From the NCBI GenBank assembly GCA_003133565.1, contig PKYB01000071.1:1-51821 (forward strand): a stretch of DNA of 51,821 bases, in the 5' to 3' direction. The position numbers and the translations under genes are program-made. Each line of letters begins with the position of its first letter. Within the stretch, counting starts at the first letter, position 1. Below, one piece after another: positions 33,712 through 42,722 of the stretch. Source of the stretch: Solirubrobacterales bacterium (GTDB lineage Bacteria; Actinomycetota; Thermoleophilia; Solirubrobacterales; Solirubrobacteraceae). Under the pieces are notes generated by a model. That model saw nothing but the letters and a program-made list of their open reading frames with translations. It made no database searches and was not told the DNA's origin.

Positions 33712-34385
33712 TCGCCCAGACTAGCGATCACGCGTACCCCGTCCGGCGCCACCAGCCCAGCCCCGGCGCGCGCCAGCAGGACGCCCTCGATGCCTGCAGC
33801 ACGAGCCCCGAACACGTCCTCCTCGAGGCTGTCGCCGATGTGAACCACCTCCGCGGCGCCCAGGCCGACACGCCCCAGCGCGGCGGCGAAAATTGCCGGA
33901 TCGGGCTTGGAGTGGCCAACTTCGGCGGAGGTGAGGACCGCGTCCAGGAGCCCTTGAAGGCCCGTGGAGCGTAGGACGTCGTGCAGCGAGATGTCCCAGT
34001 TGCTGACGACAACCAGGAGTCTGCCCTGCGCGCGCCAGCGCTCGAGCGCCGGCACCGCGTCGTCGAAGGCGGCGAAGCGCAGGGCCGCCAGCAGCGTCGG
34101 AACGAGCTCGGGCGGCGCGATCGCCGCCGCCGGCGCGCCAAGCTCGTCGATCACGATCTGCGCACACTCCAGCCGCAGCGCGGCGAGCGACGCCCGGCCG
34201 CCGGCACGCACGCAGTGGCTGCGGTAGTGGCGCATCTCAGCGAGCAGCGCGAGACGCGCATCAGCCTCGTCGACGTCGACTCCATGGTGCTCGCGCAGCA
34301 GCTCCGTCAACGCCGGCCAGGGCTCCGCGAGTGCCACCAGCGTGCCTAGCGCATCGAGGAATATCGCCCGCGGGCGGGCCGCCAT
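33705..34385 (-). CDS. HAD superfamily hydrolase (REG-2/HDHD3-like motif I)
   Basis: A 226-residue hydrolase of HAD subfamily IA. Motif I is FLDALGTLV, with the nucleophile Asp present and the usual second Asp replaced by Leu, as in REG-2-like members. Motif II is VVVSNWD, motif III SKPDPAIF with the Lys, and motif IV HIGDSLEEDVFGARAAG. A helical cap lies between motifs I and II. The substrate is probably a small phosphorylated metabolite but is unknown. I chose the ATG at 34385 directly before motif I; an upstream frame adds 38 residues without protein character. The start faces the divergent PBP gene 106 bp away. Confidence 0.88.
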   Translation of the reverse strand: MAARPRAIFLDALGTLVALAEPWPALTELLREHHGVDVDEADARLALLAEMRHYRSHCVRAGGRASLAALRLECAQIVIDELGAPAAAIAPPELVPTLLAALRFAAFDDAVPALERWRAQGRLLVVVSNWDISLHDVLRSTGLQGLLDAVLTSAEVGHSKPDPAIFAAALGRVGLGAAEVVHIGDSLEEDVFGARAAGIEGVLLARAGAGLVAPDGVRVIASLGEW

Positions 34386-34491
34386 CGCGGGCCGATGATC
34401 GCACGCAACGAGACTGGCAGGATGCACGAATCGCTGTGCCACAATCCGTGAGGCGCCGCGGACCGCCGTCGCGGCTCGAACGCCTCCAACG

Positions 34492-36633
34492 ATGACCACC
34501 CGCGAAAGACAGCGCCGCCGCCGTCACCGGCGTAGCGACCCAGCGCGCTTGGTGCTCATGCTGGTGCTCGGCATCGCCGGCGTATGCGGCCTCGTCGTGA
34601 TGGTGGCTGTCGTCTACGTATCGGCCGTCGCCAGCAACATTCCGCCGCTGAAGAAGCTCGTGCCAATCGAGCAGCACACGAGCTCGACGATCTACGCGGC
34701 GAACGGCCAGGCGCTCGGCGTGATCGAGGGCGATTCACTGCGCACGCCGGTTACCGCCTCGCAGATCCCGCGCATCCTCAAAGAGGCGACGGTGGCGATC
34801 GAAGATCAGCGCTTCTACCAGCACGGCGCGATCGACCTGGCCTCGATCGTCCGCGCCGCGCTCGCGGACATCGTCACGGGCCAGGCCGTGCAGGGCGGCT
34901 CGACGATCGCGATGCAGCTGGCGCGCAACCTCTACCTCGGCGACCAGCGAACGTTCCAGCGCAAGGTAAAGGAGGCGGTGATCGCCGAGCGCCTGTCGGC
35001 ATCCAACTCCAAGGACGCGATCCTCGCCGAATACCTCAACACAGTGCCCTACGGCGCCGTTGGCGGACAGGAGGCCTATGGCGTGGGAACGGCGGCGCGG
35101 ATCTTCTTCGACAAACCGGTTTCGAAGCTCAACCTAGTGCAGTCGGCGCTGCTCGCCGGCCTGCCCCAGGCGCCGTCGCAGTACGACCCGTTCGATGATC
35201 CCGGGCCGGCGAAGACGCGCCGCAACGAGGTGCTCGCCAAGATGGCGCAGCTCCACTACATCTCCGCCACCACGGCAGCGCGGGCCGAGGCCGCGCCGCT
35301 CGAGATCAAGCACAGCGACTACTTTCAGCAGCGCCAGGACAACTACTTCTTCAACTTCATCAGCCAGCAGCTGATCGCAAAGTACGGCGCCAATACCGTC
35401 GAGGAAGGCGGGCTGAAGGTCTACACGACGCTCAATCCCTACATACAGAGCCAGGCGCAGGCCGCGATCAGCGACGTCCTGGACGACCCTGGCGATCCGG
35501 CGGCGGCCGAGGTCGTCGAGGACCCAAACAACGGCCACGTCCTGGCGATGGCGCAGTCCGGCAGCTACAGCCAGACGCAGTTCAACTACGCGACGCAGGG
35601 GCTGCGCCAGCCCGGCTCGACATTCAAGGCGATCGTCCTCGCCGACGCGCTCTCGCGCGGGATCGATCCGTTCACGACCGAATACCTCTCGCACACGCTC
35701 GAAGCGGGCTGGCTGCCGGGCTACCCGAACTACACGGTGACGATCGACGGCGGCGGTGACCTCAACGCGCCGCTCGACATCGAGCAGGCGCTTGTCGCCT
35801 CCGACAACACGGTCTTTGCCCAGCTCGCCGCTGACCTCGGTGAGAGCTCGGTGACAGCGATGGCCTACAAGCTTGGTATCACGACCCACCTCGACAGCTA
35901 TCCGGCGGAGGCGCTCGGCGGCCTCACGTACGGCGTCAGCCCGCTCGAGATGGCCAACGTCTACTCGACGCTGGCCGACGGCGGCTGGCGCAACAAGCAG
36001 ATCTACATCACGAAGGTCGTCTTCCCCGACCGCGAGGGAACCGACAACGACTGGGGCAAGGCCAAGCGCACAAAGGTGCTATCGACGGCCGCCGCCGCGG
36101 TCGAAACCTCGATCCTCCACGACAACGTGCTCGGCGGCACGGCGACGGCGAGTGCGATCAGCTGCCCGACGGCCGCCAAGACCGGGACGACGAGCAACCT
36201 CGTCGATGCCTGGCTCGACGGCTACACGCCGAACTACACGGCGGTCGTCTGGATGGGCTACCCAAACGCCGACGTCGGGATGTATGACGTGCACGGGCAG
36301 GCGCAGTACGGCGGCGACCTCCCGGCCCAGATCTGGCACGACTCGATGGAGGACGTCGTGACGCCTCCATGCGCCCCGCTGCCCGACCTCACGGGAATGA
36401 CCTACGTGCCCTTCACCGGCCACTTCCAGCAGATCGGCCTGAACAGCTACGTCCCGTCCGTGACCGGCCCGACCGGCGTGACGGGACATCACGGCGCGCA
36501 CCACCACCAGACCGGCGGCACGCCGAGCACGCCGGCCCCGGCGACGACGCCTGGCACTACGACAACGCCGTCGACACCGACGCCCGCGACACCGGCTCCG
36601 AACGGAACCGGCGGGGCGACCGGCGCCACGTAG
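34492..36633 (+). CDS. Class A penicillin-binding protein (transglycosylase/transpeptidase)
   Basis: A 713-residue cell-wall synthase that polymerises lipid II and cross-links peptides outside the membrane. A basic N-terminus ([13 protein letters not shown]) precedes one membrane helix ([22 protein letters not shown], split by charge). The GT51 domain has [12 protein letters not shown] with the catalytic Glu, and [16 protein letters not shown]. The transpeptidase domain has the nucleophile in PGSTFKAI (SxxK), SDNTVF (SxN) and KTGTTSN (KTG). The C-terminal 70 residues are a His/Thr/Pro/Gly-rich tail (GAHHHQTGG). All catalytic motifs are intact. Confidence 0.94.
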   Translation: MTTRERQRRRRHRRSDPARLVLMLVLGIAGVCGLVVMVAVVYVSAVASNIPPLKKLVPIEQHTSSTIYAANGQALGVIEGDSLRTPVTASQIPRILKEATVAIEDQRFYQHGAIDLASIVRAALADIVTGQAVQGGSTIAMQLARNLYLGDQRTFQRKVKEAVIAERLSASNSKDAILAEYLNTVPYGAVGGQEAYGVGTAARIFFDKPVSKLNLVQSALLAGLPQAPSQYDPFDDPGPAKTRRNEVLAKMAQLHYISATTAARAEAAPLEIKHSDYFQQRQDNYFFNFISQQLIAKYGANTVEEGGLKVYTTLNPYIQSQAQAAISDVLDDPGDPAAAEVVEDPNNGHVLAMAQSGSYSQTQFNYATQGLRQPGSTFKAIVLADALSRGIDPFTTEYLSHTLEAGWLPGYPNYTVTIDGGGDLNAPLDIEQALVASDNTVFAQLAADLGESSVTAMAYKLGITTHLDSYPAEALGGLTYGVSPLEMANVYSTLADGGWRNKQIYITKVVFPDREGTDNDWGKAKRTKVLSTAAAAVETSILHDNVLGGTATASAISCPTAAKTGTTSNLVDAWLDGYTPNYTAVVWMGYPNADVGMYDVHGQAQYGGDLPAQIWHDSMEDVVTPPCAPLPDLTGMTYVPFTGHFQQIGLNSYVPSVTGPTGVTGHHGAHHHQTGGTPSTPAPATTPGTTTTPSTPTPATPAPNGTGGATGAT

Positions 36634-36652
36634 TGGTAGTAGGCTGCTTGCA

Positions 36653-36871
36653 GTGCCAAAGGAAGACAAGGTCGAGTTCGAGGGCGAGGTGATCGAGGCC
36701 CTCCCCAACGCGATGTTTCGCGTCAAGCTCGACAACGATCACGTCGTGCTCGGCCACGTTGCCGGCAAGATGCGCCGGTTTCGCATCAGGATCCTCCCCG
36801 GTGATCGCGTGCGTTGCGAGCTCTCGCCCTACGACCTCGACCGCGCCCGGATCGTCTACCGCCACCGCTGA
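36653..36871 (+). CDS. infA: Translation initiation factor IF-1-like protein
   Basis: A 72-residue OB-fold protein. IF-1 blocks the ribosomal A site during initiation. The sequence follows the family closely: [53 protein letters not shown] and RIVYRHR. Position 33-40 (HVVLGHVAG) and the MRRFRIRI segment differ a little from common bacterial IF-1 (HVVLAHISGKMR, HYIRI). The gene lies between a PBP gene and thiL, not in the usual ribosomal-protein cluster, so it may be a second copy. The GTG start is 19 bp after the PBP stop. Confidence 0.9.
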   Translation: MPKEDKVEFEGEVIEALPNAMFRVKLDNDHVVLGHVAGKMRRFRIRILPGDRVRCELSPYDLDRARIVYRHR

Positions 36872-36876
36872 GCTGC

Positions 36877-37839
36877 GTGCTGAACGAGCGTGCCCTGATC
36901 GAGGCGATCACGGCCGCGCTCGCGCCGCGTAGCGGCCGGATTGCGCGCTGGATCGGCGACGACGCCGCGGTCGTTCGTGCCCGGCCGGTGGTCGTCGTCT
37001 CGACCGACACGATGGTGGAGCAGACGCACTTCCGCCTCGAGTGGACGGCGCCCGCCGCCGTCGGCCACCGCGCGCTCGCCGGAGCGCTGTCCGACCTCGC
37101 AGCGATGGGCGCCGAAAGCGGCGAGGCCTACATCTCACTGGGCGTGGGCGGCGCACTCGACGCTGATGGCGCGCTCGAGTTGATGCGCGGCGCCGAGCGG
37201 CTCGCCGAGCAGACTGCCACCACGATCGCCGGCGGCGACGTCGTGGCGTCACCGGGCGCTTTCGTCGCCGTCACCGTGGTCGGCTGGAGCGAGGACGAGG
37301 ACGTGCTCGTCGGCCGCGACGGAGCGCGGCAGGGCGACCTCGTGGGCGTGACGGGAGCGGGCCTCGGCGCCGGTGCGGCCGGGCTCGAGATCCTCGCCGG
37401 CCGCGCGCCGAGCGGGGCCGGCTCCGCGGAGTTGATCGAGCGCTACGCGCAGCCGAGCCCGCGGCTCCGTGAGGGGCTGGCGCTGGCGGTGCTCGGCGCG
37501 CACGCGATGATCGACCTCTCGGACGGCCTCGCCAGCGATGCCGCGCTGGTCGGCGAGGCAAGCGGCGCGCTGCTCGACATCGATCTCGACGCGCTGCCGC
37601 TCGCGCCTGGAGTCGCCGAGGTGGCAGCGGCGCTCGGGCTCGATCCGGCTTCCTTCGGAGCGAGTGGCGGCGAGGATTACGAGCTCTGCGTCTGCGTCGC
37701 CCCAGCTGCGCGCGCGGCGGCGCAGCGTGCCGTCCCATCGCTGGTGTGGATCGGCGAGGTCCGCGAAGGGCGAGGAGCACGCTTTAGTGACGCCCAGGGC
37801 GAGCGCCTGCTGCACGGCTACGAGCACAAGCTTCCCTAG
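36877..37839 (+). CDS. thiL: Thiamine-monophosphate kinase
   Basis: A 320-residue enzyme that phosphorylates thiamine monophosphate to thiamine pyrophosphate. It has [13 protein letters not shown] (metal-binding Asp pair), [62 protein letters not shown] and [11 protein letters not shown]. Length and motif order are typical for ThiL. The GTG at 36877 follows the IF-1-like stop by 5 bp; earlier in-frame sequence lies inside that gene. No thiamine riboswitch was seen upstream, so regulation may be operonic. Confidence 0.93.
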   Translation: MLNERALIEAITAALAPRSGRIARWIGDDAAVVRARPVVVVSTDTMVEQTHFRLEWTAPAAVGHRALAGALSDLAAMGAESGEAYISLGVGGALDADGALELMRGAERLAEQTATTIAGGDVVASPGAFVAVTVVGWSEDEDVLVGRDGARQGDLVGVTGAGLGAGAAGLEILAGRAPSGAGSAELIERYAQPSPRLREGLALAVLGAHAMIDLSDGLASDAALVGEASGALLDIDLDALPLAPGVAEVAAALGLDPASFGASGGEDYELCVCVAPAARAAAQRAVPSLVWIGEVREGRGARFSDAQGERLLHGYEHKLP

Positions 37840-37870
37840 CCGCCTGCGGCCTGCGGCCTGCGCTTTTCTC

Positions 37871-37920
37871 CTAGCGCTGGCCGACCGGCGCGGCGCGGCT
37901 AGGGCTGGCCGACCGGCGCG
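37871..37920. repeat. 28-bp tandem duplication at the TetR gene stop codon
   Basis: CTAGCGCTGGCCGACCGGCGCG starts at 37871 and recurs, with one mismatch (CTAGGGCTGG...), at 37899, so the repeat period is 28 bp. The first CTA of the second unit is the TetR stop codon on the minus strand. The copy downstream of the stop therefore repeats the codons for the last residues (APVGQ). It looks like a recent slip or tandem duplication. Confidence 0.7.
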
Positions 37921-38516
37921 CGGTAGCGCAGTCCGTCGAGCGCCACTTCGAGAATGTGCTCGACCTGCTCGGGCTCGAGCCCTGGGATCTTGGCGATGCC
38001 GCCGACCATTTGGATGATCTCCGTGAGGTTCGTGTCGGCGCGGACTGCTTCGGCCTCCTGCGCCCGTTGCAGGAGCGGCTCGCCGGCGGCGTAGAGCCCT
38101 GCGCGGCAGCTCTGGAAGAGGGCGGCGTCACCGTCGAGGTAGTTCAGCAGCTCCTGGGCGAGCGCCCGCTTGGTGGCGAGGTAGGCGACGAAGCGGTAGA
38201 GCCAGGCGACGAGGGCGTCCCACGGCGGTAGCTCGGAGAGCGTCGCGGCCGAAGCGCAGAGCGCCTGCAGCTCGTCGATGTAGACGGCCTCGAGCAGGGT
38301 CTGGCGGTTTGGGAAGTGTCGGTAGAGCGTGCCGATGCCGACCTCTGCCCGTCGTGCGATCTCCTCCAACGAGGCCGACGCTCCGTCCTGCGCAAACGCG
38401 TCGCGGGCGGCGGCGATCAGCTTCTCGTAGTTGCGCAGGGCGTCCGCGCGCTGCGGGCGTGCCGGACCGAGCTCACGGATCGTCTCGGGGATATCGGTGG
38501 TGTCGATCGTGCTCAT
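37899..38516 (-). CDS. TetR family transcriptional repressor
   Basis: A 205-residue regulator. The N-terminal helix-turn-helix (residues about 30-75) has AFAQDGASASLEEIARRAEVGIGTLYRHFPNRQTLLEAVY, read here in two parts: the recognition segment IARRAEVGIGTLYRHF is textbook TetR. The C-terminal ligand and dimer domain is helical and variable. The gene is divergent from a DHA2 drug-efflux gene, with three matching palindromes in the 136-bp spacer. Repression of the pump, released by a toxic compound, is the likely role. A 28-bp duplication overlaps its stop codon. Confidence 0.93.
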   Translation of the reverse strand: MSTIDTTDIPETIRELGPARPQRADALRNYEKLIAAARDAFAQDGASASLEEIARRAEVGIGTLYRHFPNRQTLLEAVYIDELQALCASAATLSELPPWDALVAWLYRFVAYLATKRALAQELLNYLDGDAALFQSCRAGLYAAGEPLLQRAQEAEAVRADTNLTEIIQMVGGIAKIPGLEPEQVEHILEVALDGLRYRAPVGQP

Positions 38517-38538
38517 TAGACGGATTGAGGTTAGTCGC

Positions 38539-38568
38539 TTGACAAAACGGAGTGCACCTCCGTATAGT
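38539..38568 (+). promoter_or_regulatory. Sigma70-type promoter of the efflux gene
   Basis: TTGACA (38539-38544) and TATAGT (38563-38568) are separated by 18 bp and lie about 85 bp before the efflux gene start. Both hexamers are near consensus, rare in this GC-rich window. Confidence 0.75.
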
Positions 38569-38606
38569 TCCGGAGGGAGCCTCCGCTTATGCCGGAGGAC
38601 TCCTCC
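38547..38606. promoter_or_regulatory. Three CGGAG/CTCCG palindromes, probable TetR operators
   Basis: ACGGAG-TGCAC-CTCCGT (38547-38563) lies between the -35 and -10 boxes. CGGAGG-GAG-CCTCCG (38571-38585) and GGAGG-ACT-CCTCC (38594-38606) follow just downstream. All three share the half-site GGAG and suit dimer binding that would block the promoter. The protein that binds is inferred from the neighbouring TetR gene. Confidence 0.65.
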
Positions 38607-38652
38607 ACTTTAGCACCGACGCCTACCCGTCTCAACAGTCCGGAGCGCACCC

Positions 38653-40164
38653 ATGAACACCTTTCCCCTCCTTCGTGCCAGCAGCGATCAGCGGCGCTGG
38701 CTTGCCTTGATGGTGGTCTGCCTAGCGCAGCTGATGATCGTCCTCGACACGACGATCGTCAACGTGGCGCTGCCTTCGATCCAGCGCGATCTCCACTTCA
38801 CCCAAGGCAACCTGACGTGGGTCATCAACGCGTTCCTGATCGCGTTCGGCAGCTTCCTTTTGCTCGCCGGACGCCTTGGCGACCTGTTTGGACGCAAGCG
38901 CATATTCCTCATCGGCGTCGTCACGTTCACGCTCGCCTCGGCGCTTTGCGGGTTCGCCTCGAGCCAGGGGCTGCTGATCGCGGCGCGCTTCGTCCAGGGC
39001 ATCGGCGGCGCGCTGTCGGCGTCGGTGATCCTCGCGATCATCGTCACCGAGTTTCCGCTCGCCGAGGACCGCGCGAAGGCGATGAGCGCTTATGTCTTCG
39101 TCGCCGTCGCCGGTGGCTCGCTCGGCCTGCTCGCCGGCGGCGCGCTCACCCAGGCGCTCAACTGGCATTGGATCTTCTTCGTCAACCTGCCGATCGGCGT
39201 CGCCACCTTCGGCCTTGGCCGGGCGTTGCTCCCGAGCGACAGAGCAGTCGCAGCGCGCCAGCGCATCGACTGGCTCGGCTCCCTGCTCGTCACGCTCTCG
39301 CTGATGACCGCCGTCTACGCGATCGTCCAAGCCACGAGCTTCGGCTGGGGCTCCGTGCAGGTGCTCGGCTTTGGCGCCGTCGCGGTAGCGCTGATGGCGG
39401 CCTTCCTCGCCCTCGAAGCGCGGATCGCGAACCCGATCATGCCGCTGCGGATCCTGCGCCTGCGCGGCCTCGTCGGCTCGAGCGCCGTGCGCGGCTTCCT
39501 GGTCACCGGGATGTACTCGACCTTCTTCCTCGGCACCCTCTATCTCGAGCACGTGCGCCACTACAGCGCTCTGCAGACGGGTCTCGCGTTCCTCCCCTGG
39601 ACCGTGACCGTCGGCATCCTCTCGCTCGGCATCACGGCGCGGCTGATCGGCCGCTTCGGGGCGATTCGCGTGCTGCTGTCCGGCCTCGGGATGGTGATCG
39701 TCGGCCTCGCGCTGCTCGCAACCGACGGGCTGAACACCCAATTCTTCCCCACGATCTTCTTTGCCTACTTCGCGATCGGCCTGGGGATCGGCAGCTCGTT
39801 CACGCCGCTTTTGACGATCGCCATGGCCAACGTCCCGGCCGCTGACGCGGGCCTCGGGTCGGGCATCGTCAACGTCTCCCAGCAGGTCGCCGGCGCGTTT
39901 GGCCTTGCAGTGCTCGGCACGATCGCCGCCAACCACTCAAAGGGGCTCGAGGCCCACGGACACACCCTCGCGAGCTCGCTGATCGCCGGCTACCACCTCG
40001 CGTTCACGATCGGCGCCGGGTCGATCGTCGTCGCGATCATCACGACGCTCGCGGTCCTGCGACCGCTCGGCCGCCGCGCGCCCGCAGCCACGACCCTGGC
40101 GCCGGCGCCGGCGCGCGCGATTGCGCCCCAGGCCGATCGAGCGCTCGAGCGCCAGGCCGCCTAG
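38653..40164 (+). CDS. DHA2 family MFS multidrug efflux transporter
   Basis: A 503-residue, proton-driven drug exporter of the EmrB/QacA type with about 14 membrane helices. It has LDTTIVNVALPSIQRDL in helix 1, motif A GRLGDLFGRKRIFL between helices 2 and 3, and motif C-like GGSLGLLAGGALTQ in helix 5. The ATG is preceded by GGAG with 7 bp spacing. It is divergent from the TetR gene and probably controlled by it through the palindromes at 38547-38606. Its stop abuts the convergent gene's stop with no gap (40164/40165). The transported compounds cannot be read from the sequence. Confidence 0.93.
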   Translation: MNTFPLLRASSDQRRWLALMVVCLAQLMIVLDTTIVNVALPSIQRDLHFTQGNLTWVINAFLIAFGSFLLLAGRLGDLFGRKRIFLIGVVTFTLASALCGFASSQGLLIAARFVQGIGGALSASVILAIIVTEFPLAEDRAKAMSAYVFVAVAGGSLGLLAGGALTQALNWHWIFFVNLPIGVATFGLGRALLPSDRAVAARQRIDWLGSLLVTLSLMTAVYAIVQATSFGWGSVQVLGFGAVAVALMAAFLALEARIANPIMPLRILRLRGLVGSSAVRGFLVTGMYSTFFLGTLYLEHVRHYSALQTGLAFLPWTVTVGILSLGITARLIGRFGAIRVLLSGLGMVIVGLALLATDGLNTQFFPTIFFAYFAIGLGIGSSFTPLLTIAMANVPAADAGLGSGIVNVSQQVAGAFGLAVLGTIAANHSKGLEAHGHTLASSLIAGYHLAFTIGAGSIVVAIITTLAVLRPLGRRAPAATTLAPAPARAIAPQADRALERQAA

Positions 40165-41922
40165 TTAGCGGTGAAGCGCCGAGTCGGTGCCGCCGAGTGA
40201 GCCGGGTCCGGCGTAGCTCACCGGGCCGCGCACCGTGATCGCCTGCTCGCCTGTCTCCTCGGGCGCACCGGGGTGGAGGAGGATCAGCGCCGCGGACACG
40301 GCCACCCCGCCCGCCAGCGCGCAGGCCAGGAGCGCGGCCCCGCCGACCTCGCCACCGGCGAAGACGAGCAGCCAGGTCCAGGCGAAGGCGAGCGGACCGA
40401 ACGCCAGCGCGTGCGCCTCGGCGCCGAGCGCCAGGCCGAGCGGCACCAGCGAGCAGAGCGCGCAGAGCGCACCGGCGAGCACCGAGTGGCGCGAGGGTCG
40501 CGTCATCACAACGAGCCACAGCGCGAGCGGCAGCGCGAGGAGCGCGGCGCTATAGGGATTGGCCAGCCAGAGCACCGCGGCCAGCGCGCAGGCGATCGCC
40601 AGCAGCGCGACCGGCGCGCCGTCGGCCGCGGCCGATCCGCGCAGGCGCGTGCGGGCGCCGAGCGAGGTGCGCAGGAGAGCGGCGAGGACGAACACCACGA
40701 GCACGCCGAGGAGCGCCGCCTCGCCGGCGCCCGAGAGCGGCAGCTCGCGCGCGCTCACCGGTGCCGGCGGGACCACCTTGAGCAGAGCGCTCCACGCGAG
40801 CAGCTTCGCGAAGAGTCCGGCGGCGAGAAACGGGGCCGCCCAACCCAAAACCCAGAGCACCCAGCGGGCGATTGGGATCCGGCGACGGCGGGCGCGGGCG
40901 AGCACGTCGAGCGTGCAGACGGCGCAGGAGAGAATCAGCAGGCCGACCAGCAGACGCGCGGCCCAGCCGCCGAGGAGGTGGTCGCCGAACGTCAGCTCAC
41001 GCGTCGTCGTGGTCGCGATCTCGGGCGCGCCCTCGAGCGCTTCGATCGTCGCGAGGATGGCGCGGCCGAAAGCGCCGAGGCGCGCCTTTGCGACCGGCTC
41101 GTCGGCCGCCGGGCCGAGCTCGCCGCTCTGCTGGACGAGGACCGCGGCGAGGCCCGCGTCCGCCAGCGGCCCCTGCTCGCCGACCGTGAACGGCAGGGCG
41201 AAGCGGGCGAGCTGCTGGGCCGCGGAGTAGGCGCCGGAGCTCTCACCCAGTTGGGCGCTCAGCGCATGGTTGAGGCTTGCCACCAGCAGCGGCGGCGCGG
41301 CGCCGCCGTCGCCGGACCACGGCACCACGAAGGGGCGCGCGGGCTCCGTGCCGGCAACGTCGCCGATCACGATCGCCGCGTCGAGGGGGCGCGGGAGGGC
41401 CGCAGCCGCGATCGCCGCACCGGCGTTGCCGCCGCTGCCGCCGCTCGTCGAGATAAACGTCAGCGGGCGCTGCGGGTTGACCGCGGAAAGGTCGTTTGCG
41501 AGCTCGAGCAGGGCCGCCGTGCCGGACAGCGCCGCCACGCTCGGGTCCTGCACGGCGTCGCGATGGGCCAGGATCGCGATCGCGCCACCGGTACCGGGAC
41601 GGCTCGCGATGACGGTCTCGATGTGCCGCTCGCCGAGCACCGTCTGGACGCGGGAGCGGATCGTCGTGACCTGGTAGCCGTCGGCGTGCAGCTGGCGCGC
41701 GACGGCGGTGGCGAGGGCGCCGTCGCCGGGCGAGCCGGGAGTACGGTTGGGGTAGGTGGCCGCGAGGTGCTCGAGCGCTGCAAATGCCCTGCCGGCGTTG
41801 AACGCGTCCGGTGGCAGAGGCCCCGTCAGCGGCGCTGGACGCATGCTCAGCGAGAACGCCGCCACGAGCACCGCGACCGCGAACGGTAGGAGACTCGCGC
41901 GGTACAACCGTAGATCGAGCAC
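40165..41922 (-). CDS. Membrane protein with an M28-peptidase-like domain, apparently inactive
   Basis: About 585 residues. After an N-terminal membrane helix (LLPFAVAVLVAAFSLSM) comes an M28/aminopeptidase-like domain: RTPGSPGDGALATAVARQL, ILAHRDAV and SGTAALLELANDL. The C-terminal half has about eight or more membrane helices. Active M28 enzymes carry a bridging Asp (DDNASG) and a catalytic Glu pair (DGEE); here those positions read VAALSGTA and STSGGSGG, so zinc and catalytic residues seem lost, although the first HxD is kept (HRD). I chose GTG at 41922; an earlier GTG at 42018 would run into the divergent response regulator gene. The function is unknown; a binding or scaffold role is one possibility. 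Confidence 0.75.
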   Translation of the reverse strand: MLDLRLYRASLLPFAVAVLVAAFSLSMRPAPLTGPLPPDAFNAGRAFAALEHLAATYPNRTPGSPGDGALATAVARQLHADGYQVTTIRSRVQTVLGERHIETVIASRPGTGGAIAILAHRDAVQDPSVAALSGTAALLELANDLSAVNPQRPLTFISTSGGSGGNAGAAIAAAALPRPLDAAIVIGDVAGTEPARPFVVPWSGDGGAAPPLLVASLNHALSAQLGESSGAYSAAQQLARFALPFTVGEQGPLADAGLAAVLVQQSGELGPAADEPVAKARLGAFGRAILATIEALEGAPEIATTTTRELTFGDHLLGGWAARLLVGLLILSCAVCTLDVLARARRRRIPIARWVLWVLGWAAPFLAAGLFAKLLAWSALLKVVPPAPVSARELPLSGAGEAALLGVLVVFVLAALLRTSLGARTRLRGSAAADGAPVALLAIACALAAVLWLANPYSAALLALPLALWLVVMTRPSRHSVLAGALCALCSLVPLGLALGAEAHALAFGPLAFAWTWLLVFAGGEVGGAALLACALAGGVAVSAALILLHPGAPEETGEQAITVRGPVSYAGPGSLGGTDSALHR

Positions 41923-41999
41923 GCGCTCGCAGCCTAGCCCTTCAGCGGCACGGGAGAAAACCGCGGCCGCGATCTGAGAACCTGTGTGCAGGAGACCGG

Positions 42000-42719
42000 A
42001 TGTCTGACCGCCCAACACGGATTCTGCTCGCCGATGACGAGCAGGCGATCCTCACGCTTCTCTCATACCCGCTGCGTAAAGACGGCTACGACGTCGTTCG
42101 CGCGGCGGACGGACGGGAGGCGCTGGAGCGCTTCGCCGAGAGCGAATTCGACCTTGTCGTGCTCGACGTGATGATGCCCAACATCGACGGCCTCGAGGTA
42201 TGCCGCACGCTGCGCGCGACGAGCTCGGTCCCGATCATCATGCTGACCGCCAAAGGCGAGGAGATCGACAAGGTCCTCGGCCTCGAGCTTGGCGCCGACG
42301 ACTACATCACCAAGCCGTTCTCGATGCGCGAATTCCGCAGCCGCGTCAAAGCGGCGCTGCGGCGCGCCTCGATGCGCGCTGCCGCCGCCGCCAGCGCGGC
42401 CGAGGAGGGCAGCGAGCCGCTCGTCGCCGGCGAGGTCGCGATCGACTTCGCCAAGCGCGCCGTGCGCTTGCGCGGTGAGCTGGTGCGCACGACGTTCGTG
42501 GAATTCGAGATCCTGAGCACGCTCGCCCGCGCCCCCGGACGAGTTTTCAGTCGCGAGGGGCTGCTCGAGCAGATCTGGGGCGACTACGCCTACCGCGACC
42601 CGCGGACGATCGACGTGCACATCCGTCACCTGCGGGAGAAGATCGAGCGCGACCCCAAGGAGCCCGAGTACCTGTTCACGGTGCGTGGCGTCGGCTATCG
42701 CTTCCGCGACAGCGAATAG
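42000..42719 (+). CDS. OmpR/PhoB-family response regulator
   Basis: A 239-residue transcription regulator. The receiver domain (residues about 8-120) has the acidic pocket ADDEQ, the phosphoacceptor Asp in VVLDVMMPNIDG, Thr in MLTAKG and Lys in ITKPF. An Ala-rich linker follows (SMRAAAAASAAEEG). The C-terminal winged helix has FVEFEILSTLARAPGRVFSREGLLEQIWG and TIDVHIRHLREKIE. The start is the ATG at 42000 with AGGAGA 5 bp upstream; a longer upstream frame overlaps the divergent membrane-protein gene and is rejected. The sensor kinase gene follows after 3 bp. Confidence 0.95.
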   Translation: MSDRPTRILLADDEQAILTLLSYPLRKDGYDVVRAADGREALERFAESEFDLVVLDVMMPNIDGLEVCRTLRATSSVPIIMLTAKGEEIDKVLGLELGADDYITKPFSMREFRSRVKAALRRASMRAAAAASAAEEGSEPLVAGEVAIDFAKRAVRLRGELVRTTFVEFEILSTLARAPGRVFSREGLLEQIWGDYAYRDPRTIDVHIRHLREKIERDPKEPEYLFTVRGVGYRFRDSE

Positions 42720-42722
42720 CGA

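Noticed and set aside
40273-41889. 538-residue plus-strand frame opposite the M28-like gene
   Set aside because: The product is dominated by Arg, Glu, Gly and Ala with no domain; the minus strand has clear membrane helices.
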